NCBI GenBank assembly: GCA_003220435.1
Contig: QHSL01000029.1
Span: forward strand, 1 to 35,886
From: Candidatus Rokuibacteriota bacterium
Lineage (GTDB): Bacteria; Methylomirabilota; Methylomirabilia; Rokubacteriales; CSP1-6
Length of the DNA stretch: 35,886 nucleotides
Direction of reading: 5' to 3'
Shown here: piece by piece, positions 14,640-23,618 of the stretch
How positions within the stretch are numbered: the stretch's first letter is position 1
Layout: every line of letters starts with the position of its first letter
Position numbers and translations under genes: made by a program
Notes under the pieces: generated by a model
Database searches by the model: none
Seen by the model: only the letters and a program-made list of their open reading frames with translations
What the model was told of the DNA's origin: nothing

Positions 14640-15371
14640 CTAGCGTTCGCTCCGCCACTTCCGGATCGCGACCGTAGTTCCCTCGCCGATCCGTGACGCG
14701 ATCCAGAGCTCGTCCATGAGGCGCCGGACTCCGGGCAGCCCGAGGCCGAGGCCGCCGGACGTCGAGAAGCGGTCCTGGAGCGCCAGCCCGACGTCGGGGA
14801 TACCCGGGCCTTCGTCGATCACCACCACTTCGATCCCGCGCGCGCGTGTGCTCTCGATTGCGCGAAAGATGATCTCGCCTCGCGTCGCGTAGGTGATGAG
14901 GTTCCGCACGAGCTCTGAGACCGCCGCCACGACGCTCGCCGACTCGGTGGGTGACATGCCGATACTGGCCGCGAGGGCGCGGCCCCGCTCGCGAGCGCCG
15001 AGGGCGTCCGTCTCGTTGCTCACCGGCAGCAGCGCCTCGCTCCGCACGCGCGCGGGCACCATCCCGGGAATAAGCGACCATCGGGTCGAATCGGAGGTGG
15101 CGCCGGCGTCGCGGCGCACCAGGACCCAACCGGCCGTCTGAAGATCTGTGGTGATATCGTGCCGGCGTCGATCCCAAAGCCGCCGCTCGGTCGTCACCCG
15201 GGCGTCTGCTCCGCGGCGCTGGCCGCTTCGCCGGTCGAGGACCACTTCCATGGTCGCGGCGACGAAATTGCGCCGGAGCGACGTGTAGGCGAGCAGCTCC
15301 TCGCGGGCCACCACCGCGAGGAGGGCGTACGAGCGCTCCGCCGGACGCTGACCCTCGCCCATACGTTCCAT
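14640..15371 (-). CDS. GHKL ATP-binding regulatory protein (RsbT/anti-sigma-factor kinase-like)
   Basis: A 243-residue protein. The last 130 residues are a GHKL ATPase of the RsbT/RsbW type: N-box SELVRNLITYA, G1 box VVVIDEGPGIPD, ATP-lid GGLGLGLPGVRRLMDE and a final GEGTTVAIRKW strand. Such proteins phosphorylate serine/threonine on anti-anti-sigma partners or switch general stress pathways. There is no dimerisation/phosphoacceptor histidine domain. The first 90 residues contain LDRRSGQRR, TTERRLWDRRRHDI and TAGWVLVRRD, a spaced arginine-rich region I do not recognise as a named domain. ATG 15371 is used (ATG 15362 is close); the further upstream open frame crosses the trigger-factor promoter region. 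No sigma or STAS gene is nearby. Confidence 0.78.
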   Translation of the reverse strand: MERMGEGQRPAERSYALLAVVAREELLAYTSLRRNFVAATMEVVLDRRSGQRRGADARVTTERRLWDRRRHDITTDLQTAGWVLVRRDAGATSDSTRWSLIPGMVPARVRSEALLPVSNETDALGARERGRALAASIGMSPTESASVVAAVSELVRNLITYATRGEIIFRAIESTRARGIEVVVIDEGPGIPDVGLALQDRFSTSGGLGLGLPGVRRLMDELWIASRIGEGTTVAIRKWRSER

Positions 15372-15492
15372 AGTCGTCAGAAGAACGGCCCCGGCGCAAT
15401 CGGGGAATTCCCAGAGAGTTCGGTCGGCATGGTGTCCCGACCGTGGCGTGATAGACTCCGAAGATCTTGAATCGCACCACACCGGAGCGTCG

Positions 15493-16764
15493 ATGAAGGT
15501 CGCGGTCGAGCCGATCGAGGGTTGTAAGCGGCGTCTCGCCATCGAGGCGCCGGTGGACGTCGTGCAGAAAGAGTGGGAGCGGGCCTACGGCCGCGTGCAG
15601 AAGCTGGCGCGCCTGCCCGGATTCCGGAAGGGCCACGTGCCGCGCTCGCTCGTCAAGGTGCACTTCTCCGACGACGTGCGCCGTGAGGTGGCCGAGCACC
15701 TGATCCCCGACGTCTACCGGCAGGCGCTCTCCGAGGCGAAGCTCGATCCGGTCAACGAGCCCGACCTCCAGGAGGTGCGGCTGGAAGAGGGCGCGCCGCT
15801 GAGCTTCGTCGCCGTCGTCGAGGTCAAGCCCTCGATCACGCTGGGCGAGTACAAGGGCGTCGAGGTCGAGCACGCGCCGAAGCCGGTGACCGCCGAGGAC
15901 GTCGACGGCGCGCTCGGGAACATGCGGGAGCAGCAGGCGCAGTTTCACGCCGTCGAGCGGCCGGCCGCCACCGACGACCTGGTGGTCGTCGACTACACGC
16001 TGACCATCGACGGGCACGAGCCGTCGAGCCAGACCGGCTACGAGTTCCTGGTGGGGGCCAAGACGGTGCTGCCCGAGATCGACGACGCGGTGATCGGCCT
16101 GCGCGCGGGCGACGACCGGCAGGTGGCGCTCCGCTTCACCGACGACCACCGGCGCGAGGACCTGCGCGGGCGTGGCGGCCAGGCCACCGTGAAGGTGATC
16201 GAGGTCAAGGAGAAGACGCTGCCGACGCTCGACGACGACTTCGCGAAGACGCTGGGTGAGTACGAGACGCTGGCGGCGCTGCGCGCCGAGGTGCTGAAAC
16301 AGCTCGAGGCGCGGCGCGAGCACGACGAGCGGAGGGCGCTCCAGGAGAAGATCGTCGACGTGCTCGTCGCCCGGCACGAGTTCACGGTGCCGGAGGCGCT
16401 GATCATGCGCCAGGTCGCCCACCGGATCGAGCACGCGCGCGAGTCCATGCGCCGGCAGGGGCTCGACCCGGAGAAGCTGCCGTGGGACTACCAGAAGCTG
16501 ATCGCCGAGCTGCGGCCCGGCGCCGAGACGGCCGTGCGCCGCGCCCTCCTGATCGAGGCGATCGCCGACCGCGAGGCGATCGCGCCCTCGGAGACGGAGG
16601 TGGACGCCGAGGTCGAGCGGCTCGCGCAAGCGAGTCAGCGTCCGACGCCCGCCGTCAGGCGTATGATGGAGAAGAGCGGCGATCTCGACGGGCTCCGGCA
16701 GGGGTTGCGTGACCGGATGACGCTCGAGCTGCTCGTCGCGAACGCGAAAGTGAGAGCCGGATGA
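15493..16764 (+). CDS. tig: Trigger factor (ribosome-associated chaperone / prolyl isomerase)
   Basis: A 423-residue chaperone that binds the ribosome exit tunnel and folds nascent chains. The N-terminal ribosome-binding domain carries [18 protein letters not shown], the tig signature near residues 38-55. An FKBP-like PPIase segment starts at [13 protein letters not shown] (about 158), with [18 protein letters not shown] and [10 protein letters not shown] long helical C-terminal chaperone domain follows, ending [15 protein letters not shown] 15493 has GGAG at 15484-15487. A -10-like TAGACT at 15452-15457 is placed for a promoter. It heads the conserved tig-clpP-clpX order, and its stop overlaps an in-frame clpP ATG (ATGA). 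Confidence 0.96.
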   Translation: MKVAVEPIEGCKRRLAIEAPVDVVQKEWERAYGRVQKLARLPGFRKGHVPRSLVKVHFSDDVRREVAEHLIPDVYRQALSEAKLDPVNEPDLQEVRLEEGAPLSFVAVVEVKPSITLGEYKGVEVEHAPKPVTAEDVDGALGNMREQQAQFHAVERPAATDDLVVVDYTLTIDGHEPSSQTGYEFLVGAKTVLPEIDDAVIGLRAGDDRQVALRFTDDHRREDLRGRGGQATVKVIEVKEKTLPTLDDDFAKTLGEYETLAALRAEVLKQLEARREHDERRALQEKIVDVLVARHEFTVPEALIMRQVAHRIEHARESMRRQGLDPEKLPWDYQKLIAELRPGAETAVRRALLIEAIADREAIAPSETEVDAEVERLAQASQRPTPAVRRMMEKSGDLDGLRQGLRDRMTLELLVANAKVRAG

Positions 16765-16802
16765 CAACGCGGAGGGAGCTCGTGAACAGGCGGAGATCTC
16801 CG

Positions 16803-17432
16803 ATGGGTCTGGTGCCGATGGTCGTCGAGCAGACGCCGCGCGGTGAGCGGGCGTTCGACATCTACTCACGGCTCTTGAAGGAGCGGATCATCTTCCTGCC
16901 GACCTTCATCGAGGACGAGCTGGCGAATCTAGTAATCGCCCAGATGCTCTACCTCGAAGCGGACGACCCGGACAAGGACATCTACCTCTACATCAATTCA
17001 CCCGGCGGCTCGGTCACGGCGGGCATGGCGATTTACGACACGATGCAGTACGTGAAGCCGGCGATCTCGACGATCTGCATGGGCCAGGCGGCCTCGATGG
17101 GCGCGCTCCTGCTGTGCGCCGGCGCCAAGGGCAAGCGCTTCTCGCTGCCGCACGCGCGGATCATGATCCACCAGCCGCTCGGCGGCGTGCAGGGCCAGGC
17201 GACCGACATCGACATCCAGGCCCGCGAGATTCTCCGGATGCGCGAAGAGCTGAACCGCATCCTCGTCCACCACACGGGCCAGGCCATGGAGAAGATCGAG
17301 CGCGACACCGACCGCGACTTTTTCATGACCTCGGAGCAGGCGAGGGAATATAGAATCGTCGACGAAGTCATCTCGTCCAAGCCGACGACACGCTCGGTGA
17401 GCGAACCAGTCGTACTCTCGACCCAGAAGTAG
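16803..17432 (+). CDS. clpP: ATP-dependent Clp protease proteolytic subunit
   Basis: The tetradecameric serine peptidase that degrades proteins unfolded by ClpX. Starting at ATG 16803 gives 209 residues and places the triad at canonical numbers: Ser98 in [12 protein letters not shown], His123 in [11 protein letters not shown] and Asp172 in [23 protein letters not shown] forms the oxyanion region. GGAG at 16793-16796 supports this start. An upstream ATG at 16761, overlapping the tig stop, would add 14 residues (a possible short propeptide) and cannot be excluded. The gene lies between tig and clpX, the common bacterial order, so it is co-transcribed with them. Cytoplasmic. Confidence 0.96.
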   Translation: MGLVPMVVEQTPRGERAFDIYSRLLKERIIFLPTFIEDELANLVIAQMLYLEADDPDKDIYLYINSPGGSVTAGMAIYDTMQYVKPAISTICMGQAASMGALLLCAGAKGKRFSLPHARIMIHQPLGGVQGQATDIDIQAREILRMREELNRILVHHTGQAMEKIERDTDRDFFMTSEQAREYRIVDEVISSKPTTRSVSEPVVLSTQK

Positions 17433-17439
17433 GGAGCGG

Positions 17440-18687
17440 ATGGCCCGTACACGCGAAGGCAGCAGTACCCTCCGGTGCTCGTTCTGCGGCAAGAGTCAGA
17501 ACGACGTCCGCAAGCTGATCGCCGGCCCGACCGTCTACATCTGCGACGAGTGCATCGAGCTCTGCAACGACATCATCGCGGAGGAGTGGGAAGAGGAGAA
17601 GTCGCGCGAGATCCGCGGCCTCCCCAAGCCTTCCGAGATCAAGACCGTCCTCGACCAGTACGTGGTCGGCCAGGAGCGCGCCAAGAAGGTGCTGGCCGTC
17701 GCGGTGCACAACCACTACAAGCGCATCGAGTCGGGCAACGAGGCGGACGACGTCGAGCTGCAGAAGTCGAACATCCTCATGATCGGCCCGACCGGCTCCG
17801 GCAAGACGCTGCTGGCCCAGACGCTCGCCAAGATGCTCCGCGTCCCGTTCACGATCGCCGACGCGACCACGCTGACCGAGGCGGGGTACGTCGGTGAGGA
17901 CGTCGAGAACATCATCCTGCGATTGCTGCAGGCCGCGGATTACGACGTGGAACGAGCCGAGCGGGGGATCGTCTACATCGACGAGATCGATAAGATCGCC
18001 CGTAAGTCCGAGAACCCGTCGATCACGCGCGATGTTTCCGGCGAGGGCGTGCAGCAGGCGCTGCTGAAGATCCTGGAGGGCACGGTCGCCAACGTGCCAC
18101 CGCAGGGCGGCCGCAAGCACCCGCACCAGGAGTTCATCCAGGTCGACACCTCCAACGTGCTGTTCCTGTGCGGCGGCGCCTTCGTGGGGCTCGACAAGAT
18201 CATCGAGAGCCGGGTCGGTCGCTCCGGGATGGGGTTCGGCGCCGAGATCAAGAGCCGCGAGGAACGCCGGATCGGCGAGCTGCTGGCGATGATCCAGCCG
18301 GAAGACCTCCTGAAGTACGGGCTGATTCCGGAGTTCGTGGGCCGCCTGCCGGTGATCGCGACGCTCCACGACCTCGACGACCAGGCCCTGACGCGCATCC
18401 TGCGCGAGCCGAAGAACGCGATCATCAAGCAATACCAGAAATACTTCGACCTCGAGAAGGTGCGGCTCAAGTTCACCGACGACGCGGTGGCGGCCATCGC
18501 GCGCGAGGCGCTCAAGCGCGGCACCGGCGCCCGCGGGCTCCGCGCGATCCTGGAAGAGGTCATGCTCGAGATCATGTACGACCTGCCCTCCATCCAGGGG
18601 CTCAAGGAGTGCGTGATCACCCGCGAGGTCATCCTCAACCGCGAGCGGCCGATCTTAGTCACCGAAGCGAAAGAACAGACGGCCTGA
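17440..18687 (+). CDS. clpX: ATP-dependent Clp protease ATP-binding subunit ClpX
   Basis: A 415-residue AAA+ unfoldase that feeds substrates to ClpP. The N-terminal zinc-binding domain has CSFCGKS and CDECIELC. Walker A is [12 protein letters not shown], the pore loop is [11 protein letters not shown], Walker B is [13 protein letters not shown], and sensor/arginine regions [19 protein letters not shown] and [14 protein letters not shown] follow. The IGF-type ClpP contact loop is seen as [16 protein letters not shown] lies just before ATG 17440, seven bases after the clpP stop. The rsmI gene begins at a CTG overlapping its TGA. Full length, with no anomalies. Confidence 0.98.
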   Translation: MARTREGSSTLRCSFCGKSQNDVRKLIAGPTVYICDECIELCNDIIAEEWEEEKSREIRGLPKPSEIKTVLDQYVVGQERAKKVLAVAVHNHYKRIESGNEADDVELQKSNILMIGPTGSGKTLLAQTLAKMLRVPFTIADATTLTEAGYVGEDVENIILRLLQAADYDVERAERGIVYIDEIDKIARKSENPSITRDVSGEGVQQALLKILEGTVANVPPQGGRKHPHQEFIQVDTSNVLFLCGGAFVGLDKIIESRVGRSGMGFGAEIKSREERRIGELLAMIQPEDLLKYGLIPEFVGRLPVIATLHDLDDQALTRILREPKNAIIKQYQKYFDLEKVRLKFTDDAVAAIAREALKRGTGARGLRAILEEVMLEIMYDLPSIQGLKECVITREVILNRERPILVTEAKEQTA

Positions 18688-19355
18688 GCGGCACCCTCTT
18701 TGTAGTCGCGACCCCGATCGGCAACCTCGAGGACGTCACCCTGCGTGCGCTGCGCGTCCTCCGGGAAGCCGACCTCATCGCCTGCGAGGACACGCGGCGG
18801 ACGCGCGCCCTGCTCACGCACTTCGACATCCACAAGCCGACCATCAGCTACTACGAGCACAACAAGCTGGCGCGCGGCCGCGAGCTGATGCGCGAGCTGT
18901 CGGCCGGGCGCTCGATCGCGCTGGTGACCGACGCCGGCACGCCGGGCATCTCCGACCCGGGCGTTCTGCTGGTGCGGGAGGCGCGCGCCGGCGGCTTCAC
19001 GGTGGTGCCGGTCCCGGGCCCGTCGGCGGTCGTCGCCGCGCTGTCGGCTTCGGGTGTGGCCGCCGACGGCTTCGTGTTCGAAGGTTTCCTGCCGGTGAAG
19101 CCCGGCCGGCGGGTCAATCGCCTCAAGGCGCTCCGTGAGCTCGAGACGACGGTCGTGGTCTACGAGTCGCCCCATCGCGTCCTGGCGACCCTCGCCGCGA
19201 TCGGCGAGGTCTACGGTGACGTCGAGCTGGTGGTGGCGCGCGAGCTGACCAAGCAGTTCGAGGAGGTTGTGCGCGCGACCGCCTCCGCTCACGTCGCGCG
19301 CCTCACGGCCGCCGAGCCGCGCGGCGAGTTCACGCTGATCATCCCGGCGATTTGA
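18684..19355 (+). CDS. rsmI: 16S rRNA (cytidine-1402-2'-O)-methyltransferase
   Basis: Methylates the ribose of C1402 in 16S rRNA using S-adenosylmethionine, tuning decoding fidelity. The protein begins [20 protein letters not shown], an exact match to the family's start, and continues [58 protein letters not shown] and [13 protein letters not shown]. It totals 223 residues, shorter than the E. coli enzyme because the C-terminal extension is missing, as in many bacteria. No ATG, GTG or TTG precedes the conserved start; CTG at 18684 overlaps the clpX stop as CTGA and encodes the residue where Met is expected. Coupling to clpX is therefore likely. Confidence 0.93.
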   Translation: MSGTLFVVATPIGNLEDVTLRALRVLREADLIACEDTRRTRALLTHFDIHKPTISYYEHNKLARGRELMRELSAGRSIALVTDAGTPGISDPGVLLVREARAGGFTVVPVPGPSAVVAALSASGVAADGFVFEGFLPVKPGRRVNRLKALRELETTVVVYESPHRVLATLAAIGEVYGDVELVVARELTKQFEEVVRATASAHVARLTAAEPRGEFTLIIPAI

Positions 19356-19373
19356 GGCGGGGGCGCGCCCGGC

Positions 19374-19946
19374 TCAGGGCAGCAGGTCGTCGACCGAAAT
19401 GCGGCCCGAGACTGCGGCCAACGGTGTGAGGATCTCGCCGGGTTGGGCGACGCTCAGTGACCCGTATCTCCAGCGACGACGGCCTTCGGCGATGGGCTCG
19501 CGATGCACTTCGACCACGCGATCGACGAGGTTCACGATCCAGTAGTCAGCAATACCCGCGCGCGCGTAGAGGCGCGCCTTGATCGTTCGGTCGAGCCGCA
19601 GGCTGTCGTGCGCGACCTCGACCACCAGGACCGGATCCGCCGGATGCCGGCGGAGATGATCACGGGCGACGCCCCGGACGACGGCGACGTCTGGCTCGGG
19701 CTCGGAGTCGGGATCGAGCGCGAGCGGCAGCTGGACTCGAATCGACCATCCCATACCGAACGCGGCTCGCAGCGCGTCCTCGACGAGCTGGATCGCGACG
19801 GCGTGTGGCGTGGTCTGCGGCTCGCTGACCGCCAGGCGACCGGCCAGCAGCTCCACCGGCTCGTCCTCGTGGAGCACGTCGAGGTCGATCAGCCGCTCGT
19901 ATTCGTGGCGCGTCCACCGACGGGTGCGGATAGGCGGATTGCTCAT
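19374..19946 (-). CDS. Uma2 family putative endonuclease (DUF820), copy 1
   Basis: A 190-residue protein of the Uma2/DUF820 family, which has a PD-(D/E)XK nuclease-like fold. RRWTRHEYERLIDLDVL, ELLAGRLAVSEPQ, PDSEPEPDVAVVRG, VLVVEVAHDSLRLDRTIKAR and YARAGIADYWIVNLVDRVVE are the family blocks. The acidic EPEPDV and the VEV...K residues are the presumed active site. It begins two bases after the stop of a close paralogue and ends in PLAAVSGRISVDDLLP. Function is unproven in bacteria; the family is often multicopy. It is convergent with rsmI, with an 18-base gap. Confidence 0.88.
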   Translation of the reverse strand: MSNPPIRTRRWTRHEYERLIDLDVLHEDEPVELLAGRLAVSEPQTTPHAVAIQLVEDALRAAFGMGWSIRVQLPLALDPDSEPEPDVAVVRGVARDHLRRHPADPVLVVEVAHDSLRLDRTIKARLYARAGIADYWIVNLVDRVVEVHREPIAEGRRRWRYGSLSVAQPGEILTPLAAVSGRISVDDLLP

Positions 19947-19948
19947 AG

Positions 19949-20521
19949 CTAGGGCAGGAGATCCGCCACCGGGATCCGCGCGTGCCGCATCGACAGAGGG
20001 GCTACGGCGCCCTCGGAGCGAAGCCTGGCCACCGAGCGATATCCCGAGCGGCCGCTTCCCGCTCCCCCGGGCAACCGGTAGACCTCGACCACTCTGTCGA
20101 CGAGGTTCACGATCCAGTAGTCGGTGATTCCGGCATGCGCGTAGACCCTCGCTTTCGGACCCCGATCGAGCCGGAGACTGGTGTCGGCGACCTCGACGAC
20201 GAGGTCGGCGATCGTTGGGGGGCCTACCGGCGCGTCACGGGGACTGCCGCGTACGACCGACACGTCGGGCTCGGGCTCCGAGTCGGGGCCCAGCGCCAGC
20301 GGCAGTTGGACGCGAATGCGCCAGCCATTTTCGAACACCGCACGGAGCGCCTCGACGACGAGCTCGACCGCGCGCGCATGCGGGTCGTGCTGCGGCTCGG
20401 CCACGACGAGGCGCCCCTCGATCAGCTCGATCGGGTCGTCTTCCTGGAGGAGGCCGATGTCGATCAGCCGGTCGTATTCTTGCCGGGTCCAGCGTCGCGT
20501 CCGGATTCGCGAGCCTGCCAT
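19949..20521 (-). CDS. Uma2 family putative endonuclease (DUF820), copy 2
   Basis: Also 190 residues and clearly paralogous to the gene just downstream, with the same blocks: RRWTRQEYDRLIDIGLLQED, ELIEGRLVVAEPQHDP, PDSEPEPDVSVVRGSP, LVVEVADTSLRLDRGPKAR and YAHAGITDYWIVNLVDRVVE. The two differ most near residues 115 and in the last 40. Identical length and end motif (ADLLP versus DDLLP) point to a tandem duplication. It is the first gene of the pair and is divergent from thiD across an 81-base gap holding a palindromic promoter-like site. Nuclease activity is inferred from the fold only. Confidence 0.88.
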   Translation of the reverse strand: MAGSRIRTRRWTRQEYDRLIDIGLLQEDDPIELIEGRLVVAEPQHDPHARAVELVVEALRAVFENGWRIRVQLPLALGPDSEPEPDVSVVRGSPRDAPVGPPTIADLVVEVADTSLRLDRGPKARVYAHAGITDYWIVNLVDRVVEVYRLPGGAGSGRSGYRSVARLRSEGAVAPLSMRHARIPVADLLP

Positions 20522-20574
20522 TTCTGGCGTCAGGGTAGCGGCACGCGGCGGCCAGCGTCAACGCCGGGCTTCGG

Positions 20575-20592
20575 ATACACAGCGTGTATACT
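20575..20592 (+). promoter_or_regulatory. Palindrome and -10-like box before thiD
   Basis: ATACAC-AGC-GTGTAT is a perfect 6-base inverted repeat (20575-20589) overlapping TATACT (20587-20592). The -10-like box ends ten bases before the thiD ATG, so transcription would start within a few bases of the codon, implying a leaderless or very short leader mRNA. No clear -35 was seen. The palindrome would let a dimeric regulator block the promoter. Confidence 0.4.
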
Positions 20593-20602
20593 TCGAGCGG
20601 CT

Positions 20603-21391
20603 ATGAGCATTCCGAAGGCCCTCACCATCGCCGGCTCCGATTCCGGCGGCGGCGCGGGCATCCAGGCGGATCTCAAGACCTTCTCGGCGTTTCGCGTGTT
20701 CGGGATGAGCGTGATCACCGCGGTCACCGCCCAGAACTCCGTCGGCGTCCAGGGCGTCTTCAACCTTCCGACCGAGTTCGTCGGCCGCCAGCTCGATTCG
20801 GTGCTCTCGGACTTCGGTGCCGACGCGGTGAAGATCGGGATGCTCTCGACCGCGCCGATCATCGGCGTGGTCGCCGACCGCCTTCGCGGGCATGAGACCG
20901 CACGCATCGTCCTCGATCCGGTGATGATCGCCAAGTCGGGCGACGCGCTGCTCCAGCCCGACGCGCGCGCGGTGCTCGCCAAGGAGCTCCTGCCCCTCGC
21001 CCTCGTGGTCACGCCGAATCTCCCCGAAGCGGCGGCGCTCGCCGAGATGGAGGTGGCGACCGAGGCCGACATGGAGGAGGCGGCGCGGCGGATCCTCGCC
21101 CTCGGTCCCAAGAACGTGCTGGTGAAGGGCGGCCACCTGCGGGACTCTGCGACCGACATCCTGTGGAACGGCCGCGACCTCACGCGCTTCACCGGACCGC
21201 GGCTGGCGTCGACCAGCACGCACGGGACCGGCTGCACCCTCTCGTCGGCGATCGCGGCGTGCCTGGCGCGCGGCCACGCGCTGCGCGACGCGATCAGCGA
21301 GGGGAAGGCGTTCGTGACCGCCGCGATCCGCGAAGGGTTCCAGGCCGGCCGAGGCGTGGGCGCCCTCCGGCACTTCGTCACGAGCTGGTAA
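20603..21391 (+). CDS. thiD: Hydroxymethylpyrimidine/phosphomethylpyrimidine kinase
   Basis: Phosphorylates HMP and HMP-phosphate to HMP-diphosphate for thiamine synthesis. The 262-residue protein has ALTIAGSDSGGGAGIQADLK at the start, MSVITAVTAQNS, AVKIGMLST, VLDPVMIAKSGDALL, VTPNLPEAAAL, LVKGGH and the anion-hole/catalytic STHGTGCTLSSAIAA, all diagnostic of ThiD. Length is normal. The start has no strong Shine-Dalgarno site but a -10-like box only ten bases upstream, fitting a leaderless transcript. The tatC ribosome site overlaps its stop region, so tatC is probably co-transcribed. No other thi genes adjoin it. Confidence 0.95.
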   Translation: MSIPKALTIAGSDSGGGAGIQADLKTFSAFRVFGMSVITAVTAQNSVGVQGVFNLPTEFVGRQLDSVLSDFGADAVKIGMLSTAPIIGVVADRLRGHETARIVLDPVMIAKSGDALLQPDARAVLAKELLPLALVVTPNLPEAAALAEMEVATEADMEEAARRILALGPKNVLVKGGHLRDSATDILWNGRDLTRFTGPRLASTSTHGTGCTLSSAIAACLARGHALRDAISEGKAFVTAAIREGFQAGRGVGALRHFVTSW

Positions 21392-21398
21392 GGAGGGC

Positions 21399-22160
21399 AT
21401 GACGGGGTCCGTCGACGAAAGCAAGATGTCGTTCCTGGAGCACCTCGGCGAGCTTCGCACCCGGATCGTCCGGGCCCTCACGGCCCTCCTCGTCGGCACC
21501 GTGATCGCGCTGCCGTTCAGCCAGTACATCGTCGACTGGCTGGCCAAGCCGGTGACCAAGCTCAACTACACGCTGGTGTTCACGGCGCCGGCCGAGGCGT
21601 TCTGGGTGCAGATGAAGGTCGGGCTGATCGCCGGGGTCTTCATCGCCTCCCCCGCGATCCTCTGGCAGGTCTGGGCCTTCATCGCGCCGGGGCTGCACGC
21701 GCACGAGCGGAAGTACGCGCTGCCGTTCGTGATCATCGGCTCGGCGCTCTTCATCCTCGGCGGCGCCTTCTCGCTGTACGTGGTCACGCCCTACGCCATC
21801 GCATTCCTGCTGAGCTACGCGCGGCCCGGGCTCACCCCGATGATCACGATCCAGAACCACGTCGACTTCCTGCTGAAGTTCACGCTGGCTTTCGGCGCCG
21901 TGTTCGAGCTGCCGCTGGCCCTCACGCTGCTGGCGCGGGTCGGGATCGTGAACGCGAAGATGCTCGCGAAGAACCGCAAGTACGCGATCCTCGGCGCGTT
22001 CATCGCCGGCGCCATCCTGACCCCCACGCCCGACGCCTTCAACCAGACGCTGATGGCGGGGCCGCTGATCATCCTCTACGAGGTCGGCATCGTGTGCGCG
22101 CGCATCTTCGGGAAGAAGCGCGCGCCGGCGCCGGAACCGGCGCCCGCCGAGACCGCCTAG
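21399..22160 (+). CDS. tatC: Sec-independent protein translocase subunit TatC
   Basis: The six-helix membrane receptor for twin-arginine signal peptides. MSFLEHLGELRTRIVRAL is the conserved N-terminal cytosolic motif, including the glutamate that contacts the RR motif. TAPAEAFWVQMKVGLIAG, YALPFVIIGSALFILGGAF, VDFLLKFTLAFGAVFELPLA and LTPTPDAFNQTLMAGPL follow as the family blocks. Length is 253 residues. The tail is rich in alanine and proline (RAPAPEPAPAETA). AAGGAGG at the thiD stop gives a strong ribosome site. No tatA or tatB is in the window, so they must be elsewhere. The DEAD-box gene starts directly after its stop codon. Confidence 0.97.
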   Translation: MTGSVDESKMSFLEHLGELRTRIVRALTALLVGTVIALPFSQYIVDWLAKPVTKLNYTLVFTAPAEAFWVQMKVGLIAGVFIASPAILWQVWAFIAPGLHAHERKYALPFVIIGSALFILGGAFSLYVVTPYAIAFLLSYARPGLTPMITIQNHVDFLLKFTLAFGAVFELPLALTLLARVGIVNAKMLAKNRKYAILGAFIAGAILTPTPDAFNQTLMAGPLIILYEVGIVCARIFGKKRAPAPEPAPAETA

Positions 22161-23618
22161 ATGGACTTCGGCTCCCTCGATCTGCCCGAGCCTGTGATGC
22201 AGGGGATCCGCGAGGCGGGGTTCGTCACCGCCACGCCGATCCAGGAGGCCGCGCTGCCGCTGGCGCTGCGCGGCAAGGACGTGGCCGGCCAGTCGCAGAC
22301 CGGCACCGGCAAGACCGCGGCGTTCCTGATCGCGGCGTTCACGCGCATGCTGCGCACGCCGGCGCCGACGGCGGCGCCGGGCGCGGGCGCGCCGCGCATG
22401 CTCGTCATCGCGCCCACGCGGGAGCTCACCGTGCAGATCGAATCCGACGCGCGGCTGCTCGGGCGGTTCACGCCGTTCCGGACGCTGGCCGTCTACGGCG
22501 GCATCGACTATGCGAAACAGCGCGAGACGCTGGCCGCGGGCTGCGACCTCCTGGTCGGCACGCCCGGACGCCTCATCGACTACCTCAAGCAGCGCGTGTG
22601 GACGCCCCGCCACATCGAGGTCCTCGTGATCGACGAGGCGGACCGGATGTTCGACATGGGGTTCATCGCCGACCTTCGGTTCATCCTGCGCCGGCTGCCG
22701 CCGCCCGAGAAGCGGCAGTCGTACCTGTTCTCGGCCACGCTCTCGTTCCGGGTGCTCGAGCTCACCTGGGAGTTCATGAACAACCCCTCGCAGATCACGA
22801 TCATGCCGCAGCAGAAGACGGCCGAGCGCGTGGAGCAGTCGCTCTTCCACGTGGGCCGCGACGAGAAGTTTACGCTCCTGCTGGGGCTCATGCGCCGCGA
22901 GGGCGGCGATCGGATCCTGATCTTCTCGAACACGCGCGAGGAGTCGCGACGCCTCGAGGACCGGCTCACGCGGAACGGCTACGAGACCCGCGCGCTCACC
23001 GGCGACGTGGACCAGAAGCGTCGGCTCAAGATCCTGAACGATTTCAAGGAAGGGCGGCTCCCCGTCCTGGTGGCGACCGACGTCGCTTCACGCGGTCTGC
23101 ACATCGAGGCGGTGAGCCATGTCATCAACTGGGACCTGCCTCAGGACGCCGAGGATTACGTGCACCGGATCGGCCGCACCGCGCGCGCCGGGGCCGGCGG
23201 CAAGGCGATCAGCCTCGTCGACGAAGCGAGCGCGCTCGACCTCGAGGCGATCGAGAAGTTCATCGGCCAGAAGATCGCGGTCGAATGGGCGGACGACGAT
23301 CTCTTCCAAGCCGAGATCAAGCCGACCGCGGAGGAGCGGAGGCGCTACGCCGAAGAGCGGCGCGCCCGTCTCGCGGCCCGCGACCGCTTCGGCGACCGGG
23401 GACGGCGCGGCGGCCGCGATCATGGGCGCGGCGGCCCCGAGCACGGACGCGGCGGAGGGGAGCGGCCCCGTCACGATCACGGGGGAGCCGCGTCCGCGCC
23501 GCCCCAGCCCCCGCAGCCGCCTCGCGAGGGCGGGCCGGGCGGTGGCGGGCGTCGACGGCGCCGCGGGCGCCGTCCCGGTGGTGGCGGAGGCGCGCGGCCC
23601 GAGAATCCGTCGGTTTAG
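22161..23618 (+). CDS. DEAD-box ATP-dependent RNA helicase with RG/GR-rich tail
   Basis: A 485-residue RNA helicase of the RhlE/RhlB/CsdA group. Motifs in order: Q motif TATPIQEAALPLAL, motif I SQTGTGKTAA, Ia PTRELTVQ, GG, Ib TPGRLIDY, II VLVIDEADRMFD, III FSATL, IV ILIFSNTREE, V VATDVASRGLHI, VI YVHRIGRTARAG. After residue about 390 the C-terminus turns into a basic glycine/arginine/proline-rich tail (GRRGGRDHGRGG and similar), typical of RNA-binding extensions. The ATG follows the tatC stop with no gap, so it is coupled. Its stop overlaps the stop of the convergent TPR gene by four bases. Likely roles are RNA decay, ribosome assembly or cold adaptation; which one cannot be decided. Confidence 0.95.
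   Translation: MDFGSLDLPEPVMQGIREAGFVTATPIQEAALPLALRGKDVAGQSQTGTGKTAAFLIAAFTRMLRTPAPTAAPGAGAPRMLVIAPTRELTVQIESDARLLGRFTPFRTLAVYGGIDYAKQRETLAAGCDLLVGTPGRLIDYLKQRVWTPRHIEVLVIDEADRMFDMGFIADLRFILRRLPPPEKRQSYLFSATLSFRVLELTWEFMNNPSQITIMPQQKTAERVEQSLFHVGRDEKFTLLLGLMRREGGDRILIFSNTREESRRLEDRLTRNGYETRALTGDVDQKRRLKILNDFKEGRLPVLVATDVASRGLHIEAVSHVINWDLPQDAEDYVHRIGRTARAGAGGKAISLVDEASALDLEAIEKFIGQKIAVEWADDDLFQAEIKPTAEERRRYAEERRARLAARDRFGDRGRRGGRDHGRGGPEHGRGGGERPRHDHGGAASAPPQPPQPPREGGPGGGGRRRRRGRRPGGGGGARPENPSV

Noticed and set aside
16761-16802. Earlier ATG for clpP overlapping the tig stop
   Set aside because: Kept as an alternative only; the 16803 start has a better ribosome site and restores Ser98/His123/Asp172 numbering.
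20522-20602. TPP riboswitch before thiD
   Set aside because: The 81-base divergent gap is too short once the promoter is placed, and no CUGAGA/thi-box sequence is seen.
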